Source: Magicicada septendecula (lineage: Eukaryota > Arthropoda > Insecta > Hemiptera > Cicadidae). From it: a stretch of 64,000 nucleotides of DNA. This document shows positions 54,893 to 64,000 of this stretch, one piece after another. Where the stretch lies: assembly GCA_034769895.1 (NCBI GenBank), contig CM068373.1, positions 201,170,134 to 201,234,133 of the forward strand, read 5' to 3'. The stretch's first letter is position 1; each line of letters starts with the position of its first letter. The notes under the pieces are model-generated. The model was not told where the DNA came from, did no database searches, and saw only the letters and a list, made by a program, of their open reading frames with translations. The position numbers and the translations under genes are program-made.

Positions 54893-57800
54893 GATATCTT
54901 CTGCCGAAACAGAAGAAATCTCATTGCTAAAACCCCTAAGAGGACCGGTGAGGATATGGTGCCAACAACCCCCTTTAGCTCTTATACTTCATGGGTAAAC
55001 AACCCCCCTGGCTCGGCGACTATGGCCGCATCTGAACGAGATCACTGGACTTCTCTGTACGAGATCCCAACACCGTAAAATCGAACGGACACGCACCACA
55101 GCGCACCTCACCTTCTAACATGCCACCCCTAAATCCAACCCCTGGTCTTATCTCATGCCAGATCCTCAACCGATATGTTCCCCCTTATCATGCACACTGG
55201 GCTGCCTTTAGCAGTTACTGGGCTCGCACACACTTATAACTACATCCTATTAAAATTATTGTTAATTTGAAAACAACTACATTGAACATTTATTAACCAT
55301 GAACTTCCTTATCCTAACATGTGATTATACATATACCCTAACCAATACAATTCAATAAAAAAACTATTAATACACGCAAACAATAATATAATCAAAATTC
55401 AAAGCATCAATTAGATGGCAGGCACAAAATCAAAAAAAATGTTTTTTTCAAATTCAAAAAAAATTTTTAATTTATCAAAATATATTTTTTCTCAATATTG
55501 AAATTATTTAAAATAATTCAAATTAATTAAAAGCAAAATCGGCATTACTTCATTGCCAAAACGGGTCTAGTATAGAACATCACCCATCAGCTGATCAAAC
55601 TGGGTCAAGTCAAGAACCTTGACCTACATAAGTTATACCTAAGTTACAACAGAAAATACATTGAACCTCTTTAAAATTCTATCTTTAAACACACAAAAAC
55701 ATAATAAAATAAAACATTTAAAATAACAAAATATTATTGTGATTAACAATCAAATTGATATTTAAATTACCCAGAATAAACATTTTAAAACTTTACATTA
55801 TTTTCAAACTCTATCAAAAATTTTCACTGGTTTCAATCAAAATTTTATATTTTTACTATAAATCTCTTTATTTAATAATCTAATTCTCCATTTGTTTGAG
55901 TGATTTAATTATTTATAATCATTTGATTTACAACTTGATATGTATACACATATAATCTTTACCTCTTTGACTCTAATACCACTAACAGTTTAACTATTAT
56001 GACACCCATCTCTATCAAACAATCTCTACAACCAACTTACTATTAAACTCAATTCGCCTCATTCTACTCTTTATAAGAAAATTACTTTCTACCCCTTTGT
56101 ACTCAGGATGTGTGTTTTCCCTTCCCAAAAGCTCATTCCCTTATGTTGGTTCCCGGACACCCCCTAGGTAACCCTTTCCGGCGCCAATCGGTCCCTTTCC
56201 GTCCCAACCCTTTTGTTGCGGACTCCTACACTACACTATCCCCGCTTACAAAATTACCATCCCCAAATTATCACTCTTATTACCTCACTTCAACTACAAA
56301 ATAACATCATCATTTATTTATTACATCAATATATCAATCATTACTCTACATATATTCCCCATAACTACTGTATCAACATCAATACTTCTCAAATTCTACA
56401 TCATTACATTTATTCATATAATCTTTTCATCTCTATCACCACTTCAAATTCAACTTGGACTGATCTACATGTCCCAACAAAATACTAATCACCCAAAATC
56501 TATCTTTTACTATTTTTCACAAATCATTTAAAATTCTTAAATATATCAAATTATTTTCATCATTAAAATAACACTTTAACACATTATCATCATACTGAAC
56601 ATCATACCTTGGAAATTAGTAAACAATTTATCAGTGACAGTCCACTACTGATCAGCTGATTTGCTTAGCAAGGCGAATGACCTCACTGCAAACACATTTT
56701 AAAATTATGTACATTATATGAAATACATATTTTTATCAATCCTTACAGCTAGCCTACTACACATCATTGTTTCCCCCTGCTCTGATTCTGGTGCAATTAT
56801 GTAAGCCGCCTGCCGGTCGGTCTAGGTATTTACTTCGTTATAAACACAGTTCAAACTTACACAAATTACATAAAACACATATTTTTATCAATTCTTACTT
56901 CTAACACAATAAAATAATACATTTCTAAAACAGAATGAACACAGTATACTGAATGTATGAACACCTATTTATCAAAGCATAATACAAGCATTTTATTAGT
57001 GCAAAAGTTGATTTATCATTTTACGTTATGAAATTTAAATTCGTTGCTCCCTTGAGCAACCCCCCATCCACACACACTATTGTAATTTCTGTTGGACTGT
57101 GGCGCCCATGTGCGTTCACAAGGACGGCATAGTTGGAGGAATTGAACATCTCCTTGTCCTTGCTTCAGCTTTACATTTTAAAGATTTTTAGATATCGACG
57201 TATCTTCGTTTATAGTAACAAGCCCTTAAAACGGGTCTACCACCTGGCTCTGCTGTCCCTACTCGGACAGAGTAGCAGCCGCTGTTCCATAGTTTCTGGA
57301 TTTCCCCTAGTTTCACCCCCCTGTTAATTTCTAGTATAAACCAATTTCAAGCCAGCTATGATCAAGGGACTTGATTATGGCCATAACTGACCGCTAGCCA
57401 AAACCACGATTAGTGCTGGTAAGGCAGTAATCGCCCGAAAAGTCGGGGAAATCAAACTCTACCTTCATGCATGTTATACTCGTCATTACTCTGCACGGCA
57501 CGAAAGTCTATCAGGGTACAATATACAATTGTACAAAAAGGTGTGCCGCGCATTTTCGCCACTTTGGCCTCCGATGGAGGTAACACTCCCTGTTACGCCC
57601 AACCCATTCCGCTATCTACTGGGGCACATGCCACGCCAGCAATACCCCAGCATACTAATAGCTAAATTAAATCTTTATATAAAACATGCTAATATGAAAT
57701 TTTCATTAACTCTTTTATCCATCAACATTTAAATCATTCATCACCTTCTACAATTAAATTTCTTAAAATTTTCAAATTTATTATTAACATTTATTTTATA

Positions 57801-58478
57801 CTATATTTCAGTTATTATTCCCTTTTAAATTATTATCTCACGTTATTTTCATTATTGAACGTAAAATTTTTTCAATTGAGTCAAACATCTGTAAACATTT
57901 TATTATCTCTGACTTGTATGATAAAATTTATACTTACAGTACGTTATTCAACTATTGACATAAACACAAAATATACACACCATACACACCAATAACTCCA
58001 CGTAACCTCTGAAACATTTAACAACAGTCTTATTTCATACAAAACAATTTACCATTTATTTATTAATTAATTATCACATTCACAAATCGTAAAATCATTT
58101 AACTCCATTAGAAAATTCAATTATATAACCTTTGAATCAATCAAAAATATTTAAACATTTCAGCATATTTTAATTAAATTAATTATTAAAAATACAAGTT
58201 CCATTGCTATCACAACAATTACAATTCGCTAATTACTGTCTTCAAAATTAATTTTGTTATTTATTTAGATTGCAAAATATTAATATTATTATTACAACAA
58301 TTACCTACATACACATTGTTTACCTAACATTTTCCAATACACACAATTAAATTCACTAAACATTTATTTACAAATCTTCATCATTATTATTCAGTTATAT
58401 CACACTTCAATGTCCAAGGTTGCGAGGTCAACACCGTAAAACAAAGTATTTAAAATTGTCCATTTATTGTTTTACCAT
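54893..58478. other. Internal region of the LTR element, no gene recognised
   Basis: Strongly AT-rich, C-rather-than-G-biased DNA on the plus strand with scattered GC-richer patches (about 54,940-55,210, 56,110-56,250 and 57,040-57,660). Frames are short and without polymerase, protease or integrase motifs on either strand. In a complete relative this is where pol would lie. Confidence 0.55.
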
Positions 58479-58755
58479 TTACCCTCCATCGTCAAAAATT
58501 AATCTTTGTTTCAAATAACAATTTTCAATTTCAGTTACACACATATGGCTAGCTTGTGTGTCATAACCATAAAAATCAAATTCATTCGTTTTATCACAAT
58601 AATCATGAACCAAGTCAACATAAGGTATTTCTGTCAAGTCTCCGTTAGTAATTATATTCATTATCGGGTCAGTTATTTCTTCATCATAAATTAAATTATT
58701 ATTATTTAAACATATATCATCAAAATAATCTCCACTCTTTATTTTAACAGATAAG
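58479..58755 (-). pseudogene. C-terminal part of the gag-like frame, left of the Penelope insertion
   Basis: The minus-strand frame LSVKIKSGDYFDDICLNNNN continues to a stop at 58479. The codons GAT ATG AAT TA at the duplicated target are in the same phase as the end of the frame at 60314, so this is the detached C-terminus of that protein, about 90 residues and acidic. No known domain was recognised. Confidence 0.6.
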
Positions 58756-58766
58756 TAATTCATATC
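58756..58766. repeat. Target-site duplication TAATTCATATC (left)
   Basis: Eleven bases repeated exactly at 60314-60324, bracketing the Penelope-like insertion. Confidence 0.85.
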
Positions 58767-59165
58767 TTATAGTTTTTACCTTATTTCCTTTCCATCTTGC
58801 GACTTCGTTATATGTCATACACGACATGTTTCGGGAAACATGTTCACATCTTCAGGTTTAAAAACTTTTCGTTCTCACATGAAGAACTTGTCAACGTAAA
58901 TAAAAACTTTTACTAACATAATTAAAAACACACTACATTAATAACGTACCGCGCGAAGAATCAGTGCGCACTGTTCGGGTTCATAATCGCAACTGTTGAT
59001 TTCTCATTCGTCTATAATCTGATAAACATGTTGTAACGCAGTATCGTACAAGCTGTTCGAGTTAAACGACAATTGATCGTTGAGCACTAGGTTTTTTTGT
59101 GTTCTCGATGCTTTGTAGATTTCGAATTCTTCTAAAATGGTTTCAAATTTTTGGCGCAACTAGTG
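58767..59165 (-). repeat. Inverted terminal copy of the Penelope 3' region (left)
   Basis: Reverse complement of about 59,865-60,270 with few differences, from CACTAGTTGCGCC to GGTAAAAACTATA. Confidence 0.88.
58821..58856 (-). ncRNA. Hammerhead ribozyme motif in the left Penelope repeat
   Basis: On the minus strand CTGAAGA, a GTGAA/TTCCC stem II with one mismatch, the GAAA box and palindromic ACATGT followed by C (GUC cleavage triplet). It is the inverted counterpart of the motif at 60,177-60,215; the stem II mismatch probably weakens it. Confidence 0.55.
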
Positions 59166-59900
59166 TATAATATAATGCTCAAACACATGAACAATATAAA
59201 CGGTAACATTAAATTTACTATGGAAACAGAGACATATAATAGCTTAAATTTTATGGACGTATGCATCAAGAAATGCACCGATTCTTTTAAATTTGGGATA
59301 TACAGAAAACCCACAACTACAGACATGGTTATTCATGCAGATTCATATCACCCATACACACAAAAATTGGCTTCCTTCAATGCTTTCGTACACAGATTAT
59401 TGTCATTCCCACTAAGCCAAGAAGACCTGAAGGAAGAGATAAACACTGTCAAAGTCATTGCCGTAAGGAATGGATATAAAGACACAATAATAGACAAACT
59501 AATTCGTAAACACAAATCCAAAGCAAATAAAGTGATTATATCTAATAATACAGAGAACGCTTTCATCGCGACTGAATATACTAATCTTCTTCCACACATT
59601 ATAAAAAACGTATTAAAAAAACTAAACATTAATGTATTTTTTAAAACCACGAATAACTTGCGGAATTTCTTCAGACATAATAAACATTCAGAACTTGAAA
59701 ATAACTCGGGTGTGTATAAAATTGTGTGCGATGATTGTGACATGTTTGACATTGGCCAGACAGGGAGAAAATTTAAAGATAGATTTCGTGAACACATACC
59801 GAAGGGCAGCATTAGATATACTACCTCCAACTTCGCGTTACATTTGATTAATAATAACCACAGATACACTAGTTGCGCCAAAAATTTGAAACCATTTTAG
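59151..59900 (+). pseudogene. Penelope-like protein, 3' part: RT tail plus GIY-YIG endonuclease
   Basis: About 250 codons. The first part, FMDVCIKKCTDSFKFGIYRK then TTTDMVIHADSYHPYTQKLA, is the conserved block after the reverse transcriptase palm of Penelope-like elements. From about residue 185, SGVYKIVCDDCDMFDIGQTG with GRKFKDRFREH is the GIY-YIG nuclease that nicks target DNA, with the CxxC pair of this clade. The YIG tyrosine reads aspartate (DIGQTG), so the nuclease is probably inactive. The palm is missing because the inverted repeat joins at the left. The codons before the MLKHMNNING start lie at that junction, and the last residues run into the 3' repeat. Confidence 0.85.
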
Positions 59901-60270
59901 AAGAATTCGAAATCTACAAAGCATCGAGAACACAAAAAAACCTAGTGCTCAACGATCAATTGTCGTTTAACTCGAACAGCTTGTACGATACTGCGTTACA
60001 ACATGTTTATCAGATTATAGACGAATGAGAAATCAACAGTTGCGATTATGAACCCGAACAGTGCGCACTGATTCTTCGCGCGGTACGTTATTAATGTAGT
60101 GTGTTTTTAATTATGTTAGTAAAAGTTTGTATTTACGTTGACAAGTTCTTCATGTGAGAACGAAAAGTTTTTAAACCTGAAGATGGGAACATGTTTCCCG
60201 AAACATGTCGTGTATGACGTATAACGAAGTCGCAAGATGTATAGGAAATAAGGTAAAAACTATAAGTTTT
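59865..60270 (+). repeat. Penelope 3' region, direct copy
   Basis: Mirror of 58767-59165; contains the hammerhead motif and ends near GGTAAAAACTATAAG. Confidence 0.88.
60165..60220 (+). ncRNA. Hammerhead ribozyme motif in the right Penelope repeat
   Basis: CTGAAGA (60177-60183) matches the CUGANGA box. It is followed by stem II GGGAA-CATGT-TTCCC, GAAA (60200-60203), the self-complementary ACATGT and C (60209), giving GUC as the cleavage triplet. Very short palindromic stem III sequences are known in Penelope hammerheads, which are thought to act as dimers. Stem I pairing here (AAAC with GTGT) is imperfect. Confidence 0.6.
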
Positions 60271-60306
60271 ATTTCAATAACGCGACTTGGAGACCATAAT
60301 CACAAA

Positions 60307-61281
60307 TTATGAATAATTCATATCATTTAACATCTCTTTCAACTCATTATAATCTCTCTTTAAATTATATAATTCTATCTCTTTATCAACACACAATTCT
60401 CTATCTAACTCTCTCTCATCATAACACCCTATCATACTTTTAACATCATTCCACACAGAGGGTACTAACTTATACAAAAACGGGAAACAACTTAAATCTT
60501 CCATTAACACGGGACTCTTGCCCTTCAAAAACAACACTTGTGAACACCCTGGTTCATCAATAATACGGGGAAAATTTACCCTCTGCCCCCATTCTACCAC
60601 TATACTATCTTTCCACTTTCTCCTCTCTGACTCATAAACACACATTAACATTTCATTATTACATTCTACAACTTCATCAGTACTCTCACTATTTATTTTC
60701 AACGTATCACTCTCTGATACTACCTCTTCAACTACATTACTCTTCTCAATATTATTTTTATTATTTTCGACATCATCATTATCATTTGTTGCCTTATTCT
60801 CTAGTACCACATTTTTATACATATCATTATGATTTTCATTTGTCTTACTCTTGTTTGTATTCATCACATCCACTCCCATTCTCTCAATACTCTGTTCTAA
60901 GTTATTCAAACTATTTTTTATTATTTCATTAGTGTTTTCAAAACGTCTATTAATTTCTCGAATATTATTTTTTAATTCATCAAATTTGTTATTCTGTATA
61001 TTGAATTTAGCGTCAGAATCACTCTTCTGTTCTTTATTTTGTTCTAAGATTAATTGCAACATATTCATTACGTCATTATTGAATTGGATGTTACATTTTG
61101 TTGAAGTCGGGGTCAATTGCACGCCCGAATCTTCAGTTACATTGCTTTGATCGGTTAAATTTAACTCTACTTTATCTTAGCTCGCACTTGGAGTCGAATG
61201 TATCTCAAAATTACTCATGTTTGACTCATCAAAATTTTCGACACTAGTCGTTTCATTTATGTTGCTTTCGTTATCTGCCAT
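60307..61281 (-). pseudogene. Gag-like protein of the LTR element
   Basis: Minus strand from the ATG at 61281 (MADNESNINETTS), with one in-frame TAA at 61177-61179. It then stays open to the Penelope insertion at 60314-60324. Residues about 60-140 are a likely coiled coil (NKFDELKNNIREINRRFENT and neighbours). A very acidic, asparagine-rich middle follows, then a more globular C-terminal part with EWGQRVNFPRIIDEPGC and FPFLYKLVPSVWNDVKSMIG. Its place directly after the 5' LTR and primer-binding site, and the coiled coil, suggest a gag-type structural protein. There is no CCHC zinc knuckle in the visible part. The family is not recognised, so gag is an inference from position. Confidence 0.55.
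60314..60324. repeat. Target-site duplication TAATTCATATC (right)
   Basis: Exact copy of 58756-58766. Confidence 0.85.
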
Positions 61282-61465
61282 CTCTTATTTTTTATACTTG
61301 ATACTTATTCATTTACTCTAATTAATTTCCTTTATCATAATACAATTTTGATCTTGTCAATTGTGCGTAAATGACGCATTTTTACTTCCTTACTCCAACC
61401 TTAAAACCACGCTTGCATCTTATTTGTAGTGCGGTTTTTACTTTAAATTTTTTACTTATAAAAAC

Positions 61466-61484
61466 TGTCCCCATTCAGAAGCCA
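61466..61484 (-). other. Candidate primer-binding site
   Basis: On the minus strand TGGCTTCTGAATGGGGAC begins one base after the end of the 5' LTR. TGG at the start is expected for pairing with a tRNA CCA end; I could not name the tRNA. Confidence 0.45.
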
Positions 61485-61485
61485 T

Positions 61486-62629
61486 TGTTATGTTAATTAA
61501 TCTATTAAAAATATAAATACATAATTTTTATTACCACCTACCTGCAAAATTTATCTGGGTCCAGGATTCTCGCACTAACGTAAGATGCTAACGTGGTTTA
61601 TAGGTTAATGGAATAATTTACGCTATTCATTTCGAAGAGAATTAAATTCTTTTAATAGGTAATTATTTCAATGTTATACTGTTATTTTCCAATAAAAACT
61701 TATCAAATTAAATTAAAATTTTCGTACATTTCTGGTAACACATCTTATATTGTCATACTTAAATTATACTACTTACACCTATGAAGACTGCCCAGTCTGC
61801 TCTCTCTCTCTCTCTCTCTCTCATTCTTATTAGAAAAACCCCCGTCAAATAGATATATACCCCATGATTATTTCTTTAATGAACCCCTTAATACATTGTG
61901 AAATACCCCACTGCCGGCAACGTGGTGTTCACTCGAGCTCGCGATTTCGCATTTTGTATTTAATTGTATGTCCGAAATAGATGTGGATGTTCTTTTAAAT
62001 ATTAAAGACTCCCGCCACTGTCACATTACTGTTCTGTTAATTCACTTTTTTACTTGAAATTGATAAATTTTTGAAGAGAGCCCCATGGGGCAGATATGCC
62101 TGGCCGGACACCGTCTCAACGAGAACTGCCAAGAGCGTCTCCACGCTCACTGCCAACTAGATTGCGTCTCCCACGGTGGAAAACAATGCCTGCTACTTCT
62201 TCGCCACTGTTGTGTCCCATTCAACACACGTAGTTGTTTGTGTGTTTGCCGTGGATGATATTCGGTCAGCACTGGTTTACGTCACGAAAGGGGCTGGTCT
62301 TAGACTCACATCCGTCGTTTTGATACCATGAAGCGAATAAAACTTTCGCCTCATAGCCATTTTGAGTTTACTGCAGTAGCGTCGTCTGCGCACCTGCTTG
62401 TTGGTGCGTGCGGACGCGGACGTCACACAAATGTAAAGTTCTTAGAAATGACGCTTGGTACATTCTTTGGTAACGATTGCACAACTGATATTGCGTATTG
62501 TTCCTTTGTTAGCTCATGTTCATTTCAAACACGTGGACTGGTCACAGATGGAAATTATATTTATGAATATTTTTTACTAAACCCCAAAAATTTAATAAAA
62601 TAAAGTCCCTCCAAATTTGATACGTTACA
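61486..62629 (-). repeat. LTR (5' copy in element orientation), 1144 bp
   Basis: Direct repeat of 53715-54874, starting TGTTATGTTAATTAATC and ending GATACGTTACA, followed by CAGT (62630-62633). Confidence 0.88.
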
Positions 62630-62810
62630 CAGTAGAATTGAACGGAGACATAAAATAACATCTTGGTCCTTTGGAAGGCTTTCGAGGGCTATAAAAGTCT
62701 TTCTTAGTCTTAATCTCTCACATTCATGTTTCGTAATGGTATCCAAGTCACTTTTGTATAATAGTAAGTGATTACCTTGTATGCGGTCCGCCGTGTGACT
62801 TCTCAAACTT

Positions 62811-62858
62811 GGTTAACGTTACGCGTTTCAAGGCATATGCCTCATCATCAGACGTTTA
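62811..62858 (-). ncRNA. Hammerhead ribozyme (type I, minimal) of a Penelope-like element
   Basis: All core parts are present on the minus strand. Stem I is AACGT (62856-62852) with ACGTT (62819-62815), five perfect pairs. Box CTGATGA is at 62851-62845. Stem II is AGGC-ATAT-GCCT. Box GAAA is at 62829-62826. Next come the self-complementary ACGCGT and cleavage triplet GUA with the cut after 62820. A minimal palindromic stem III is the form reported for Penelope-like retroelements, where two copies pair to form an active dimer. It lies about 100 bases 3' of the endonuclease stop codon. Confidence 0.85.
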
Positions 62859-62959
62859 AAAAACCAAAAACACACATATCACACAAAACTGCGTTTGTCA
62901 AGAAATAAAATTGCAGAAACAAGCATATTATGTGCACGTGATGTAGGGTGCGCACCCGT

Positions 62960-63364
62960 TCAGGTATTGTCTGCTACTGATTGGAACTCGTTGAGCAGTC
63001 TCAAAGCAGTATCATACAGGCGGTTAGATACAAAGTTCAATTGTTCATTCAGAACAAACTCGCGACTGCTATCATTATTATATGCATTATAAATTTCCAG
63101 CTTCTCCAAGGCATTAATAAATCGGCCCTTGTTGCATATATGCAAAGGCATTAGATTAGACTTAAAATCTGTATAATTGTGATTGTGTTTGATCAGATGA
63201 CGAGTGTAATTAGATTTTATATAATTGTAATTATGTGTCTTTTTTGGTAAGTGTTCACGGAAGCGTTTGTAAAAACCTCTTCCGGTCTGACCTATATAGA
63301 AGCTGTTACAATCATTACAAACCAGTTTATAAATGCCTGTTTTTTCTTCAATAGGTAAGGGCAG
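62960..63364 (-). pseudogene. Penelope-like GIY-YIG endonuclease domain
   Basis: About 135 codons on the minus strand. It opens after a TAA at 63365-63367 with LPLPIEEKTGIYKLVCNDCN, then SFYIGQTGRGFYKRFREHLP. The GIY, YIG, conserved arginine and CxxC spacer are therefore all intact. The C-terminal part (FINALEKLEIYNAYNN and FVLNEQLNFVSNRLYD) is the usual tail of these proteins, which ends at TAA 62960. Upstream of the TAA the same frame continues as GYAMSFRTNNKLINILRP, the linker after the reverse transcriptase, so the stop is a nonsense mutation in a truncated copy. The palm domain is not present. Confidence 0.85.
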
Positions 63365-63548
63365 TTAAGGTCTAAGTATATTAATCAGTTTATTATTGGT
63401 TCTAAAAGACATAGCATAACCAATATTGTTCATCACTGAAGACAAAATTTTGGCATGATGTATGTGTATTTCGCAGATATAAATTTACACATTGAGGCGG
63501 AGGCGGCTATTAAGACTATTCCGAATCCTATATTCCTAAGAACAAAAG

Positions 63549-64000
63549 AAAGAAATGGAATGAGGCAGATATGGTAAAAGCAATTTGTGCTGTCCGAGAA
63601 AAAAAATGGGGACTCTAAAAGCAGCAAAAACATTTAACGTACCTTGTACGACCTTACAGTCCCTGAGCAAAAGAAGTGACATTTCTCCTTCTAAAGCGGT
63701 TTTAACGAAAATTTGAAGAAAACCTGTTTTAGGACATGAACTTGAAAAACAGTTAGTAGCCTACTTACTTAATATTGAAGAAAAATTTTTTGGATACACG
63801 GGTGGAGATTTGCGCCGAATGGCATACCAGTTAGCTGTTCGGAACGGCAAAGAACACCCATTTAAATCTGAAGAGGCTGGTAGATCTTAGGTAGATCTCT
63901 TTCTACAACGCCATAAAGAACAATTATCTTTGCGAAAACCATTTGGAACATCTTTTTCACCTTCCTTGGGGTTTAACAAGGAAAATGTTCACACGTTTTT
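63549..64000 (+). pseudogene. pogo/Tigger-like transposase N-terminus, cut by window end
   Basis: Plus-strand reading: WNEADMVKAICAVREKK, a frameshift in an A8 run (63599-63606), then MGTLKAAKTFNVPCTTLQSL. This is a psq-type helix-turn-helix. It is followed by HELEKQLVAYLLNIEEKFFG, GDLRRMAYQLAVRNGKEHPF and RKPFGTSFSPSLGFNKENVH, the second, CENP-B-type DNA-binding region that precedes the DDE catalytic domain in pogo/Tigger proteins. In-frame TGA (about 63,713) and TAG (about 63,888) show that it is dead. The catalytic domain would lie beyond 64000. The family call rests on the motif order. Confidence 0.75.

Larger units (their letters stand above)
58767..60313 (+). mobile_element. Penelope-like element with inverted flanking repeats
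   Basis: A 1.55-kb insertion in the gag-like gene of the LTR element with an 11-bp duplication. The order is an inverted copy of the 3' region (58767-59165), a truncated frame with GIY-YIG endonuclease (59151-59900), then the 3' region in direct orientation (59865-60270) and about 45 further bases. Terminal repeats in inverted orientation and 5'-truncation are known habits of Penelope-like elements. Confidence 0.85.
53715..62629 (-). mobile_element. Non-autonomous LTR retrotransposon, gag-like gene only
   Basis: An 8.9-kb insertion with direct repeats of about 1.15 kb at both ends (TGTTATG...GTTACA) and CAGT duplications outside. On the minus strand the right LTR is followed after one base by a candidate primer-binding site, and the left LTR is preceded by a G10 run as polypurine tract, so transcription runs right to left. 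The only supported gene is gag-like, next to the 5' LTR. No protease, reverse transcriptase or integrase is visible in the remaining 3.6 kb. It looks like a large retrotransposon derivative mobilised in trans. The two LTRs show roughly a dozen substitutions and a 16-bp indel, implying a fairly recent insertion. Confidence 0.88.
62634..63460 (-). mobile_element. Second Penelope-like element, 3' end
   Basis: Minus-strand Penelope sequence: endonuclease frame (63364-62960), a short untranslated part and a hammerhead motif (62811-62858). It differs from the copy at 59 kb in both protein and ribozyme sequence, so it is another family. The left limit is uncertain. Upstream the similarity fades near 63,460, where a pogo-like gene on the other strand follows. 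Confidence 0.75.

Overview
The window looks like repeat-dominated nuclear DNA of an arthropod, most likely an insect with a large genome. It is AT-rich and full of CA, GT and CT microsatellites. Nearly every recognisable coding stretch belongs to a transposable element: Polinton/Maverick, mariner, pogo/Tigger-like, Helitron, Penelope-like, gypsy, LINE and non-autonomous LTR elements. No intact host gene, tRNA or rRNA was recognised. The only candidate for non-transposon coding sequence is a short cysteine-rich frame near 2.3-2.6 kb. The species cannot be fixed from this sequence.

Region by region: 1-4875 is low-coding flank. 4882-23473 is a complete insertion of a Polinton-like element, bounded by AG...CT termini, a 6-bp target duplication (AATGAA) and terminal inverted repeats of about 5.3-5.5 kb. 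Its core holds only a broken DNA polymerase B C-terminus. That gene is split by a 2.4-kb insertion of unknown type with an 8-bp duplication, which itself carries a deleted mariner. 23480-35740 is mostly featureless, with a mariner-family N-terminus, a remnant resembling a gypsy LTR, and a LINE 3' remnant.

35742-47439 is a Helitron on the minus strand (zinc-finger N-terminus, Rep, PIF1 helicase) with several stops and frameshifts. It is interrupted by a 7.09-kb LTR element (GAGT duplications) with 2.6-kb LTRs, a roughly 1-kb internal region and a rearranged third unit. 48.4-53.1 kb holds a 60-bp tandem array, a Penelope remnant, a gypsy integrase fragment with the start of an LTR, and a LINE tail. 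53715-62629 is a minus-strand non-autonomous LTR element (CAGT duplications) whose only clear gene is gag-like. That gene is cut by a 1.55-kb Penelope-like element with inverted flanking repeats. The window ends with another Penelope-like 3' end and a pogo-like transposase running off the right edge.

The strongest observations are the giant-inverted-repeat Polinton derivative, hammerhead-ribozyme motifs at the 3' ends of the Penelope-like copies, and the layered insertions that can be ordered in time from their target duplications. All coordinates and motif calls come from reading the sequence by eye. Family names rest on recognised motifs and were not confirmed by any search.
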